Assembly: GCA_964426675.1 (NCBI GenBank)
Contig: CAYRRM010000057.1
Location: forward strand, 1 to 11,792
Source: DYMC01 sp035406705
GTDB taxonomy: Bacteria > Verrucomicrobiota > Lentisphaeria > Victivallales > GWF2-50-93
DNA length: 11,792 bases
Reading direction: 5' to 3'
Position 1 is the first letter of the stretch; each line of letters begins with the position of its first letter. Of the stretch, positions 1 to 6,615 are shown one piece after another. The notes beneath the pieces were generated by a model, which ran no database searches, had not been told where the DNA came from, and worked only from the letters and a program-made list of their open reading frames with translations. The translations under genes and the position numbers were made by a program.

Positions 1-42
1 GTTGAAAAATGATAAAGCTTATAATTTTTCAAATAGTTTAGT

Positions 43-50
43 AGGAGGAG
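43..50 (+). promoter_or_regulatory. Strong ribosome binding site setting the first gene's start
   Basis: An AGGAGGAG run lies 5 to 7 bases before a GTG codon at 56, which is in frame with the first epimerase gene. It is the best Shine-Dalgarno near that gene and argues against the upstream in-frame TTG at base 2. A second in-frame GTG at 77 would start the protein at Met-Lys-Arg, closer to the usual start of this family, but has only a weak AAAAGG before it. Confidence 0.6.
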
Positions 51-55
51 ATGGT

Positions 56-1063
56 GTGGTTTACAAAAAGGCAAATGTGAAAAGAGCTATAGTAACAGGG
101 GGTGCGGGTTTTATAGGCAGTCATTTGGTTGACGCTTTATTGGAAAGGGATTATGAAGTTATAGTCATCGATAATTTCTCTACAGGTAAAATAGAAAATC
201 TGGCGCACCACAAAAATAATAAGCAACTTCATGTTATTGAAGCGGATGTGAGTAAGCTTACAAAAGAAAGAAAGTATTTTAATGTGGTGGATTATGTTTT
301 TCACCTCGCTGGTTTAGCTGATGTAATTCCCTCGATGGAAAATCCTGAGAAATATTTCAGGGTTAATGTTACTGGAACTATGAATGTTGTTGAAGCGGCT
401 CGCAGGGCAGAAGTGAAAAAGTTCCTTTATGCGGCATCTTCGTCATGTTATGGTGTTCCAGAAATAATTCCTACTCCAGAAAGTGCGAAAATATCCTTAC
501 AACATCCGTACGCATTCTCAAAGTACATGGGTGAAGAACTCGTCTTCAACTGGAGTAGAATCTATAAAATACCAGTGATTTCTTTAAGATTATTTAATGT
601 ATATGGTCCTCGATTTCGTACGACTGGAGCTTATGGGGGGGTGTTAGGAGTGTTTCTTGTTCAGAAATTTAACGGGAAGCCATTGACAGTGGTGGGTGAT
701 GGAATGCAAAGTAGGGATTTTGTATATGTTTCAGATGTTGTTAATGCTTTTATAATGGCAGCAGAGTCAAACATACAAAATGAGATATTGAACGTTGGTT
801 CAGGTCAATCTTATACTATTACCTATCTGGCACAACTTTTACAAGGAGACGTAGTATATGTTTCGAGTCTTTTAGGACAGCCTTTTCGTACATGCGCTGA
901 TATTACAAAAATCAAAAAATTACTTGGCTGGGAACCTAAGATTTCTTTGGAAGAAGGTGTTAGATTAGTGCTGAAAGATACAGCTTGTTTTAGGAATGCT
1001 TTTGTTTGGACACCGGATAAGATTAATGAACTTACTAAATCCTGGTGTAAGTACATGAAATAG
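56..1063 (+). CDS. NAD-dependent sugar-nucleotide epimerase (extended SDR)
   Basis: A 335-residue extended short-chain dehydrogenase/reductase, the usual length for the UDP-glucose 4-epimerase-like group. The Rossmann motif GGAGFIG is at residues 15-21 and the acidic residue that typically binds the adenosine ribose of NAD is Asp39. The active site shows SSSCYG at 128-133 and a YxxxK pair at Tyr152/Lys156. A substrate-domain motif VVGDG followed by RDFVYV is also present. The SSS-x-YG form resembles 4-epimerases; the Thr-Asp-Glu motif of 4,6-dehydratases is absent. It probably epimerises a UDP- or other NDP-sugar in the cytoplasm, but the substrate cannot be read. The GTG start at 56 is chosen for its Shine-Dalgarno. 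Reading is open back to TTG at base 2, so a longer N-terminus is possible but would carry 18 residues with no family likeness. Family is sure, exact reaction is not. Confidence 0.88.
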   Translation: MVYKKANVKRAIVTGGAGFIGSHLVDALLERDYEVIVIDNFSTGKIENLAHHKNNKQLHVIEADVSKLTKERKYFNVVDYVFHLAGLADVIPSMENPEKYFRVNVTGTMNVVEAARRAEVKKFLYAASSSCYGVPEIIPTPESAKISLQHPYAFSKYMGEELVFNWSRIYKIPVISLRLFNVYGPRFRTTGAYGGVLGVFLVQKFNGKPLTVVGDGMQSRDFVYVSDVVNAFIMAAESNIQNEILNVGSGQSYTITYLAQLLQGDVVYVSSLLGQPFRTCADITKIKKLLGWEPKISLEEGVRLVLKDTACFRNAFVWTPDKINELTKSWCKYMK

Positions 1064-1087
1064 ATGGATAATTTAGAAAAATATAAT

Positions 1088-1117
1088 TTGGCAGAAATTC
1101 TTTACATAGTTTAAAAT
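1088..1117 (+). promoter_or_regulatory. Possible sigma-70-type promoter within the operon
   Basis: The 75-base gap between the first two genes is the longest non-coding stretch apart from the junction before the last gene. It contains TTGGCA at 1088-1093 and TAAAAT at 1112-1117, each one base from consensus, with an 18-base spacer. The predicted start of transcription would fall near 1124, just before the ribosome binding site GGGAG at 1129-1133. In AT-rich DNA such matches arise by chance, so this is weak. If real, it would let the aminotransferase and everything downstream be expressed separately from the first epimerase. Confidence 0.25.
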
Positions 1118-1126
1118 TTATTAAAC
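1109..1126. repeat. Short inverted repeat GTTTAA-6-TTAAAC
   Basis: A perfect 6-base inverted repeat separated by 6 bases lies in the gap upstream of the aminotransferase gene and overlaps the possible -10 box. It could be a small operator or nothing: AT-rich palindromes of this size are common by chance, and the hairpin would be weak. It has no GC stem or U-run of an intrinsic terminator. Confidence 0.25.
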
Positions 1127-1138
1127 AAGGGAGCGAAG

Positions 1139-2260
1139 ATGAAAATTCCGCCTGTGAAAGTTTATTTTTCGGAAGAAGATAAACAAGAAATTATAGCCAA
1201 GATTAATGAAGTTTTGTCATCTGGCCAATTAACCCAGGGTAAATATAATACAGAATTCGAAGAGAAGTTTGCTTCGTATATAGGAAAGAAGTATGCAATA
1301 GCCGTAAGTAGTGGAACCAGTGCTCTGGAAATTTCCTTAAGGATATTTGGAGTTGAAGGGAAGGAAGTTATCGTGCCAACTAATACGTTTTTCGCGACAG
1401 TCTTGGCTGTGTTACATGCTGGTGGAAAAGTGAAATTTGTGGATATCGACCCAGCAACATTTGCGATAGACTTTGAGGATTTGAAAAGAAAAATTTCCAA
1501 ATCCACAAAGGGAGTTATCATAGTTCATATTGGAGGGATTGTTTCACCGTCAATTGAAGCCATACGGAATTTTTGTAAAGAGAATGACCTATTTTTACTT
1601 GAGGATGCAGCGCATGCTCACGGCAGTATATATAATGGAAAACAAGCAGGTGGATTTGGAGACGCTGGTTGTTTTTCTTTTTTCCCGACCAAGGTAATGA
1701 CGAGTGGTGAAGGCGGAATGATTGTTACTGATTCCGAGGATCTTATGGAGAAAGCAAAATGTTATCGTGATCAAGGTAAGATTTCTTTGAATCAGAATGT
1801 TCATGACAAAGCCGGGTACAATTGGAGAATGAGCGAACTTCATGCAATTGTGGGACTTTCTCAGCTTGCTCGTCTTAAAGAATTCGTAAATAAAAGAAGA
1901 GAAATTGCGAAAAAGTATGATGAAAAATTGGAAGCAGTTTCCAAAATTAAGCCACTATTTATTCCTCCAGAAGTGGCGTCAAACTACTATAAGTATATTG
2001 TTCTTTTGGATGAGGATATTGACAGAGAAAAACTGAAAACTTGTTTGAGGGAGAAATTCGAAATAAGATTAAGTGGCGAAGTGTATGAGTTACCGTGTCA
2101 CCTTCAGCCATTTTTCGAAAACAAATATCCGTTGGGCACTTTTCCTAAATCTGAGTATGTTTGTGCCCACCATGTTTGTTTGCCAGTTTATTTTACTATG
2201 ACAGAAGAAGAGATAAATTATGTCGTGGCAGGACTTGAAAAATCTATAAAAACCATTTAA
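1139..2260 (+). CDS. DegT/DnrJ/EryC1/StrS-family sugar aminotransferase
   Basis: A 373-residue PLP enzyme that transfers an amino group, usually from glutamate, to a keto-sugar nucleotide. Fold-type-I landmarks are in order: SSGTSA at residues 57-62 for cofactor phosphate, TFFAT at 83-87, EDAAHAHG at 155-162 with Asp156 placed to contact the PLP nitrogen, and the cofactor lysine Lys185 in FFPTKVMTSGEGG. Length is typical of the family. In nonulosonate pathways this position is filled by PseC or LegC, which aminate a 4-keto sugar; the family signature alone does not show the position or stereochemistry of amination. The ATG at 1139 has GGGAG five bases upstream. No dehydratase making a 4-keto-6-deoxy substrate is seen in the window, so the keto-sugar may come from one of the neighbouring SDRs, the radical SAM enzyme, or a gene elsewhere. 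Confidence 0.92.
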   Translation: MKIPPVKVYFSEEDKQEIIAKINEVLSSGQLTQGKYNTEFEEKFASYIGKKYAIAVSSGTSALEISLRIFGVEGKEVIVPTNTFFATVLAVLHAGGKVKFVDIDPATFAIDFEDLKRKISKSTKGVIIVHIGGIVSPSIEAIRNFCKENDLFLLEDAAHAHGSIYNGKQAGGFGDAGCFSFFPTKVMTSGEGGMIVTDSEDLMEKAKCYRDQGKISLNQNVHDKAGYNWRMSELHAIVGLSQLARLKEFVNKRREIAKKYDEKLEAVSKIKPLFIPPEVASNYYKYIVLLDEDIDREKLKTCLREKFEIRLSGEVYELPCHLQPFFENKYPLGTFPKSEYVCAHHVCLPVYFTMTEEEINYVVAGLEKSIKTI

Positions 2261-2266
2261 AGGAGG
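2260..2266 (+). promoter_or_regulatory. Near-perfect Shine-Dalgarno fused to upstream stop
   Basis: AAGGAGG begins at the last base of the aminotransferase TAA stop and lies four bases before the ATG of the second SDR gene at 2271. It fixes that start and is, with the one before the first gene, among the strongest in the operon. Most other genes here rely on overlap or very close spacing instead. Confidence 0.7.
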
Positions 2267-2270
2267 TTTT

Positions 2271-3188
2271 ATGCTGGCATTAGTAACAGGAGGTTCGGGT
2301 TTTATTGGTTCACATGTTGTTGATAAACTTATAGAAAGAGGAATAAAAGTTAGAATTTTCGATATGGTGCTGCCTACCTTTCGGAAGGATGTAGAATATT
2401 ATCACGGTAGTATCTTAGATTTAGAGGCTTTAAGGATGGCTCTACAGGGTGTAGATGTTATTTTCCACTTAGCAGCAGTAGCGAATGTAAATGATGTTTT
2501 TGAAGAGCCACATTATTCAGAGAGTATTAATACCCGGGGCACAATAAATGTATTGGAAGCAGCAAGGCTAAGTAAACGAGTGAAAAGGGTTATCTATGGT
2601 AGTACGATTTGGGTGTATAGCGACACAGAGTTTGATAAAGTAGATGAGAAAACTCCATTGTCACCTCCTATGCATCTTTACACTGCTACTAAAATCGCAT
2701 CTGAATATTATTGTCAGTGTTATGCCAAATTATACGGGCTTACTTTTACCATTCTTAGATATGGTATACCGTACGGTCCAAGAGCAAGAGCCGAAGGTGT
2801 GATACCGATTTTTGTGGAAAAGGCGTTAAAGGGAGAACCACTTACTATCGCGGGTGATGGATCACAGTACAGGAAGTTTGTCTATGTTGAAGACCTTGCT
2901 GAAGGGAACGTTTTAGCACTTAATCCCATCGCACGAAATAAAATTTATAATCTGGAGGGAAAAGAGAAGATTACTATTAAGCAAATTGCTGAAACAATTA
3001 AGAAGTTGTTGGGGGAAGTGAAAATTCAATATATAGAAGGAAGAAAAGGAGATTTTACTGGGAAAGAAATATCTGCTGAACTTGCTAAAAGAGAATTAAA
3101 TTGGGAACCGAAGGTAAGCTTTGAGGAAGGGTTGAGAAAATACATAGAATGGTACAAAGTACAGAAAAAGGAGCAGTTAGATATTTGA
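2271..3188 (+). CDS. NAD-dependent epimerase/dehydratase-family protein (extended SDR)
   Basis: A 305-residue extended SDR. It shows GGSGFIG at residues 7-13, Asp31 at the end of the second strand (fits NAD rather than NADP), HLAAVAN at 66-72, and the catalytic Tyr137/Lys141 in YTATK. The sugar-nucleotide-side motifs YGPRARAEG, IAGDG and RKFVYVEDLAEG resemble UDP-glucose 4-epimerase relatives. The strand before the catalytic Tyr reads STIWVYS at 111-117: it has the Ser/Thr of the triad but a Trp where epimerases usually have a small residue, and no Asp-Glu dehydratase pair. It probably epimerises or oxidoreduces a sugar nucleotide in the same pathway. It lies 10 bases after the aminotransferase and one base before the cytidylyltransferase gene. 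The substrate is unknown. Confidence 0.88.
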   Translation: MLALVTGGSGFIGSHVVDKLIERGIKVRIFDMVLPTFRKDVEYYHGSILDLEALRMALQGVDVIFHLAAVANVNDVFEEPHYSESINTRGTINVLEAARLSKRVKRVIYGSTIWVYSDTEFDKVDEKTPLSPPMHLYTATKIASEYYCQCYAKLYGLTFTILRYGIPYGPRARAEGVIPIFVEKALKGEPLTIAGDGSQYRKFVYVEDLAEGNVLALNPIARNKIYNLEGKEKITIKQIAETIKKLLGEVKIQYIEGRKGDFTGKEISAELAKRELNWEPKVSFEEGLRKYIEWYKVQKKEQLDI

Positions 3189-3189
3189 T

Positions 3190-3822
3190 ATGGGAATGAT
3201 TTTAGGTGTCATACCTGCGCGCGGTGGCAGTAAGGGAATACCCAGAAAAAATATCAGGTTATTGTGTAATAAACCTTTAATCGTATGGACCATTGAATCT
3301 GCAAAAAAGGCAAAATTACTGGATAGGTTTGTGGTTTCTACAGAAGATGAGGAAATTGCAGAAATTGCTCAAAGATACGGGGCAGAGGTAGTGTACCGTC
3401 CAGAGGAACTAGCTACTGATGAAGCAACAACTTTATCCGTTTTGCAGGACATTTTACAAAAAATTCATGCAGATGTTGTAGTACTTCTTCAACCAACATC
3501 TCCTATTAGACGAGAAGGTCTAATTGATTATTGTATACAGAAGTTTATTGAAACCGGAGCCGATTCTCTTGCCACAGGTTTTATTTGTAAATATGTTGAG
3601 TATGGGAAGTGTTGCTTGAGGCGACAGGACATAGAAGGGTTTTTTTATGATGATGGGAATGTATATGTCATTAAAGCAGACCTTATAAGAAAAGGTGATA
3701 GGTTTGGGCAAAGGATTGAAAAGGTATTCACAAGCAGGGAAGAAAATGTAGAAATTGATGATGAATTCGATTTTTGGTTAGCGGAACAAATTTTAAAAAA
3801 TAGATTCCAGAAGAAACAATGA
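3190..3822 (+). CDS. CMP-sugar cytidylyltransferase (NeuA/PseF-like)
   Basis: A 210-residue member of the cytidylyltransferase family that joins CMP from CTP to an acidic 3-deoxy sugar. The nucleotide-binding ARGGSKGIPRKN lies at residues 10-21, QPTSPIR at 101-107, the product-side DDGNVYV at 154-160 and a C-terminal acidic EIDDEFD at 188-194 that corresponds to the metal-binding aspartates of NeuA. The first two motifs match CMP-sialate, CMP-pseudaminate and CMP-legionaminate synthetases; co-occurrence with a NeuB-type synthase supports a nonulosonate substrate. It is somewhat short: NeuA/PseF proteins are usually about 220-235 residues, and the stretch between 130 and 154 looks compressed. 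ATG at 3190 follows the previous stop by one base; an ATG at 3196 is equally plausible and gives the more usual beginning of the family. AAGGAG at 3168-3173 is too far away to help much, so coupling to the upstream gene is likely. Confidence 0.9.
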   Translation: MGMILGVIPARGGSKGIPRKNIRLLCNKPLIVWTIESAKKAKLLDRFVVSTEDEEIAEIAQRYGAEVVYRPEELATDEATTLSVLQDILQKIHADVVVLLQPTSPIRREGLIDYCIQKFIETGADSLATGFICKYVEYGKCCLRRQDIEGFFYDDGNVYVIKADLIRKGDRFGQRIEKVFTSREENVEIDDEFDFWLAEQILKNRFQKKQ

Positions 3823-4901
3823 AATTTTTTAATCTATTTAAATTGTCTCATCGCGAGTTAGATTACAATCGGTTGACATCTCAACTGAAAGCAATGGCAT
3901 TTATTCTTAAAAGAGGGAATATCCATGGGCAATTTGTTGACCGTTTGAAGTGGCACGTTGCTCCAAGATTTTTTTATGTTGTTTCCTTTCCAACTCATGT
4001 GGACATTGAAGCAGCAGTGAGTTGTCAGTTAAAATGTCCAATGTGCCTGCGCCACACAATGCCTTCACAACTAATGCATGGTGTGATGGATTTTGAACTT
4101 TTCAAGAAAATTGTAGATGAAATTTCAAAGGAAAAGGTTTATTCAATAAAGTTATCCTGGAGAGGAGAACCACTTTTGAATCCGAATATAGTACGAATGG
4201 TAGAATATGCCAAGAAAAAGGACATTAAAGATGTAGCATTTCTTACCAATGGCGAAAGATTGAATCAAGACCTGGCTGAGGCATTAGTAGATGCAGGTCT
4301 TGACTGGATTAGTTTTTCAATTGATGGTCTTAACGAAAACTATGAAAAAATAAGGTTTCCTGAAACGTTTGAAAATATAGTGAAAAAAGTAATGATTCTC
4401 AAGAAATATCGGGATAAAAAAAACCGAAAAAAACCCTTAATTCGGGTTCAAACTATATGGGGTGCTATAAAAAACTATCCAGAGACATATTTCCAATTCT
4501 GGGAGAACATTGCTGATAAGGTATATGTGATTGCTGATCAGGCAAGGGGTGATATTGTTGATTTTCCAAGGGTTAAAAATTATATCTGCAGGGTACCTTG
4601 GCAGCGAATAGTAGTTGGTTGGAATGGCATTGTTCCACAGTGCATAACTGACTACAGTGAAGTAAATGTTCTAGGTGATGTAAAAAAAGAAACACTCCGT
4701 GAAATATGGCATGGTAAAAAGTTCAAACAATTAAGAATGTCTATAAAAGAAGGAAAAATCTATGATAACAAAGCGTGTTTGGTGTGCCATGACACAGGGG
4801 TTATGTATGAAAAAAAGGTAGACATTGGTAAAAAGGTCATAAAGATCAACTTATACAGAGGACAAGAATTTGATATTGCCAAAATTTCGGATAAAAGGTA
4901 G
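3819..4901 (+). CDS. Radical SAM enzyme with short SPASM/twitch-like C-terminus
   Basis: A 360-residue radical SAM protein. The iron-sulfur motif CxxxCxxC is at Cys69, Cys73 and Cys76, followed by the SAM-site features RGEPLLNP at 115-122, FLTNG at 141-145 and ISFSIDG at 164-170. The C-terminal part holds Cys257-x12-Gly-x4-Cys275, which matches the first half of the SPASM signature, then Cys320-x2-Cys323; the later SPASM cysteines are missing, so one auxiliary [4Fe-4S] cluster is the likely maximum. Related SPASM or twitch enzymes include peptide-modifying maturases as well as aminoglycoside enzymes such as BtrN (dehydrogenase) and NeoN (epimerase). No peptide substrate gene is seen nearby, so in this operon a sugar epimerisation or alcohol oxidation is the best inference. 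ATG overlaps the cytidylyltransferase stop by four bases. An N-terminal section of about 60 residues precedes the core. Confidence 0.88.
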   Translation: MKFFNLFKLSHRELDYNRLTSQLKAMAFILKRGNIHGQFVDRLKWHVAPRFFYVVSFPTHVDIEAAVSCQLKCPMCLRHTMPSQLMHGVMDFELFKKIVDEISKEKVYSIKLSWRGEPLLNPNIVRMVEYAKKKDIKDVAFLTNGERLNQDLAEALVDAGLDWISFSIDGLNENYEKIRFPETFENIVKKVMILKKYRDKKNRKKPLIRVQTIWGAIKNYPETYFQFWENIADKVYVIADQARGDIVDFPRVKNYICRVPWQRIVVGWNGIVPQCITDYSEVNVLGDVKKETLREIWHGKKFKQLRMSIKEGKIYDNKACLVCHDTGVMYEKKVDIGKKVIKINLYRGQEFDIAKISDKR

Positions 4902-4904
4902 ACA

Positions 4905-5573
4905 ATGAAAAAAATATTGATAATAGCTCCACATATGGACGATGAAGTACTTGGCTGTGGCGGGACAATTGTGAAACATGTAAAAAGAGGGGACATTGTT
5001 TTTGTGTGTTTTATAGCCAATCGCATTTATGACCATAAATTTAATAAAAAAAGAAACAAGTTTGAGATGGAGTGTGCGTTAAACGCTAAAAGTGTACTGG
5101 GATATGAAGAAGCAAAATTTTTTAATTTACCGGACGAGAGACTTGATTTATGTATTCAGAATATTCTGATTCCACTGGAAAAATATATCAATAGAATTAA
5201 ACCAGAAATTGTATATGTAAATCATCGTAATGATAATCATCAAGACCACAGGGCAGTGTTTCAGGCTTCTATGATTTGTTTAAGACCAATTGCTACCCCT
5301 TATGTTAAGAAAATACTTTCCTACGAGGTACCTTCTTCTACAGAGCAGTCACCTCCCTTTCCTGATACTGTGTTTATTCCTAATTTGTATGTGGATATTG
5401 AAGAAGAACTTCCAATTAAAATCAAGGCGCTAAGTTGTTATTCTTCTGAACAAAGACCATTTCCTCATCCGCGGTCAAAAGAAGCAATTGAAGTGTTAGC
5501 TAAGAAGAGGGGTAGTGAAATAGGAATGCAATCAGCCGAAGCTTTTATTATGATAAGGGCTAAAGAAGTTTGA
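4905..5573 (+). CDS. PIG-L/LmbE-family sugar N-deacetylase
   Basis: A 222-residue zinc-dependent deacetylase of the PIG-L/LmbE family. The motif PHMDDE at residues 9-14 provides the zinc ligands His10 and Asp13 and the general base Asp12. The second motif NHQDH at 111-115 provides His115 as third ligand, by analogy with MshB. Length is normal. Members remove an acetyl group from N-acetyl-amino sugars such as GlcNAc-inositol or GlcNAc nucleotides. Here the substrate is probably an N-acetylated sugar intermediate or product of the operon, which would leave a free amine for another substituent. The gene starts three bases after the radical SAM gene and ends four bases before the PseG-like hydrolase gene, so the three steps are likely made together. 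There is no signal peptide, so it acts in the cytoplasm. Confidence 0.92.
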   Translation: MKKILIIAPHMDDEVLGCGGTIVKHVKRGDIVFVCFIANRIYDHKFNKKRNKFEMECALNAKSVLGYEEAKFFNLPDERLDLCIQNILIPLEKYINRIKPEIVYVNHRNDNHQDHRAVFQASMICLRPIATPYVKKILSYEVPSSTEQSPPFPDTVFIPNLYVDIEEELPIKIKALSCYSSEQRPFPHPRSKEAIEVLAKKRGSEIGMQSAEAFIMIRAKEV

Positions 5574-5577
5574 CTTT

Positions 5578-6615
5578 ATGGAAAACATTTTTATACGAGT
5601 GGATGCCAATAACAAAATTGGCATGGGGCATTTGATGGAATGTCTGGCTCTTGCCGACAGTTTAAGTGAAAAAGGGTCATATCGTACGGTTTTTATATTG
5701 AAAAGTACCTCAAGCGGAACAGAGATTTTACATCAAAAAGGCTACGAGACGAGGATTATTTCAGTTAAGTCTGAAGACGATGAAGTAAAAAAAATTAAGA
5801 AGATTGTGGATGGCTATGAACCTAAAATTCTAATCTGTGACCTGTTGAATAAAAGTAACAGATATTATGAAAGTTTGAAACAGTCTGTGGAAAAACTTGT
5901 TCTGATTTTTGACCATCCTGAAACACGTCTTTATAGTGCAGATATTGTGGTTAATTTTAATATTGCACAGGATAAAAATTTTTATAAAAACGCTGATACT
6001 GGAAAAACTATTTACCTTATAGGTCCAGAATACATGCCGATTTCACGGAATTTGGCTCAAAAAGTTAAAAAACAGATTAAATTAGATTGTCAAAACATTC
6101 TTGTAACTCAAGGTGGGAGTGACCCTTTTAATATCACGATTAAGATAATCAAAGCTCTTGAATTGTTGCGTTTGAAACAGAAAATTTTCGTTGTCATAGG
6201 TCCTGCTGTTTCAAAAGAATTAAGAGAAAGAATAAAAAAATTGCAACCATCATTGATAAATGATTATCAATTTGAATGGTCAATCAGTCAGGAGAGAATG
6301 TGGGATATCATAAAAGAAAGTGACCTTGCCATTACGGCGGCAGGCAATACTCTTTATGAACTGGCTATTTTTGGCATTCCTTCAGTTGTGGTCTGTCATC
6401 ATGAAAATCATAATATAGTTGCTGAGAAATTTGCAGAAAGAGGGGCAGTTATCAATCTAGGCATTGGAAAAAAGATAACACTGCATGATATAAAAGAAAC
6501 TGTTAACTTACTTTTACATTCTTTTGATAAAAGAGAGACTCTCAGTGAGAATATCAAAAAAATTATTGATGGTTTCGGGTGTGAAAGATTGATAGAAAAA
6601 ATTCAAACATGTTAA
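5578..6615 (+). CDS. PseG/SpsG-type UDP-sugar hydrolase
   Basis: A 345-residue GT-B-fold protein related to PseG, which cleaves UDP from UDP-2,4-diacetamido-2,4,6-trideoxy-altrose with inversion before the synthase step of pseudaminic acid biosynthesis. The family N-terminus IRVDANNKIGMGH holds His18, matching the catalytic His17 of Campylobacter PseG. The nucleotide-side loops QGGSDPFN at 178-185 and AAGNTLYELAIFGIPS at 254-269 are clear. Oddly, the family's usual GxGHxxRC reads GMGHLMEC: the arginine is Glu21. This suggests either a changed substrate or a relaxed reaction. It sits between a deacetylase and an SDR, and its stop overlaps the next gene by seven bases. I assign the family with confidence but leave the symbol blank because the altrose substrate is not shown. 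Confidence 0.85.
   Translation: MENIFIRVDANNKIGMGHLMECLALADSLSEKGSYRTVFILKSTSSGTEILHQKGYETRIISVKSEDDEVKKIKKIVDGYEPKILICDLLNKSNRYYESLKQSVEKLVLIFDHPETRLYSADIVVNFNIAQDKNFYKNADTGKTIYLIGPEYMPISRNLAQKVKKQIKLDCQNILVTQGGSDPFNITIKIIKALELLRLKQKIFVVIGPAVSKELRERIKKLQPSLINDYQFEWSISQERMWDIIKESDLAITAAGNTLYELAIFGIPSVVVCHHENHNIVAEKFAERGAVINLGIGKKITLHDIKETVNLLLHSFDKRETLSENIKKIIDGFGCERLIEKIQTC

Noticed and set aside
2..55. An 18-residue N-terminal extension of the first SDR from TTG at base 2
   Set aside because: The stretch does not resemble SDR N-termini, and a strong Shine-Dalgarno at 43-50 points to GTG at 56.
1064..1114. A 16-codon ORF starting directly after the first gene's stop
   Set aside because: It has no ribosome binding site, no family likeness and ends before the next gene's own Shine-Dalgarno, so chance is the simplest reading.
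4411..4433. A-AAA-AAC heptamer as a programmed frameshift site in the radical SAM gene
   Set aside because: The protein continues with its expected SPASM-like cysteines in the zero frame and no downstream stem or alternative product is evident.
3819..4901. Radical SAM gene as part of a peptide natural-product (RiPP) cluster
   Set aside because: No precursor-peptide ORF, protease or exporter is seen; all neighbours are sugar-nucleotide or glycan enzymes.
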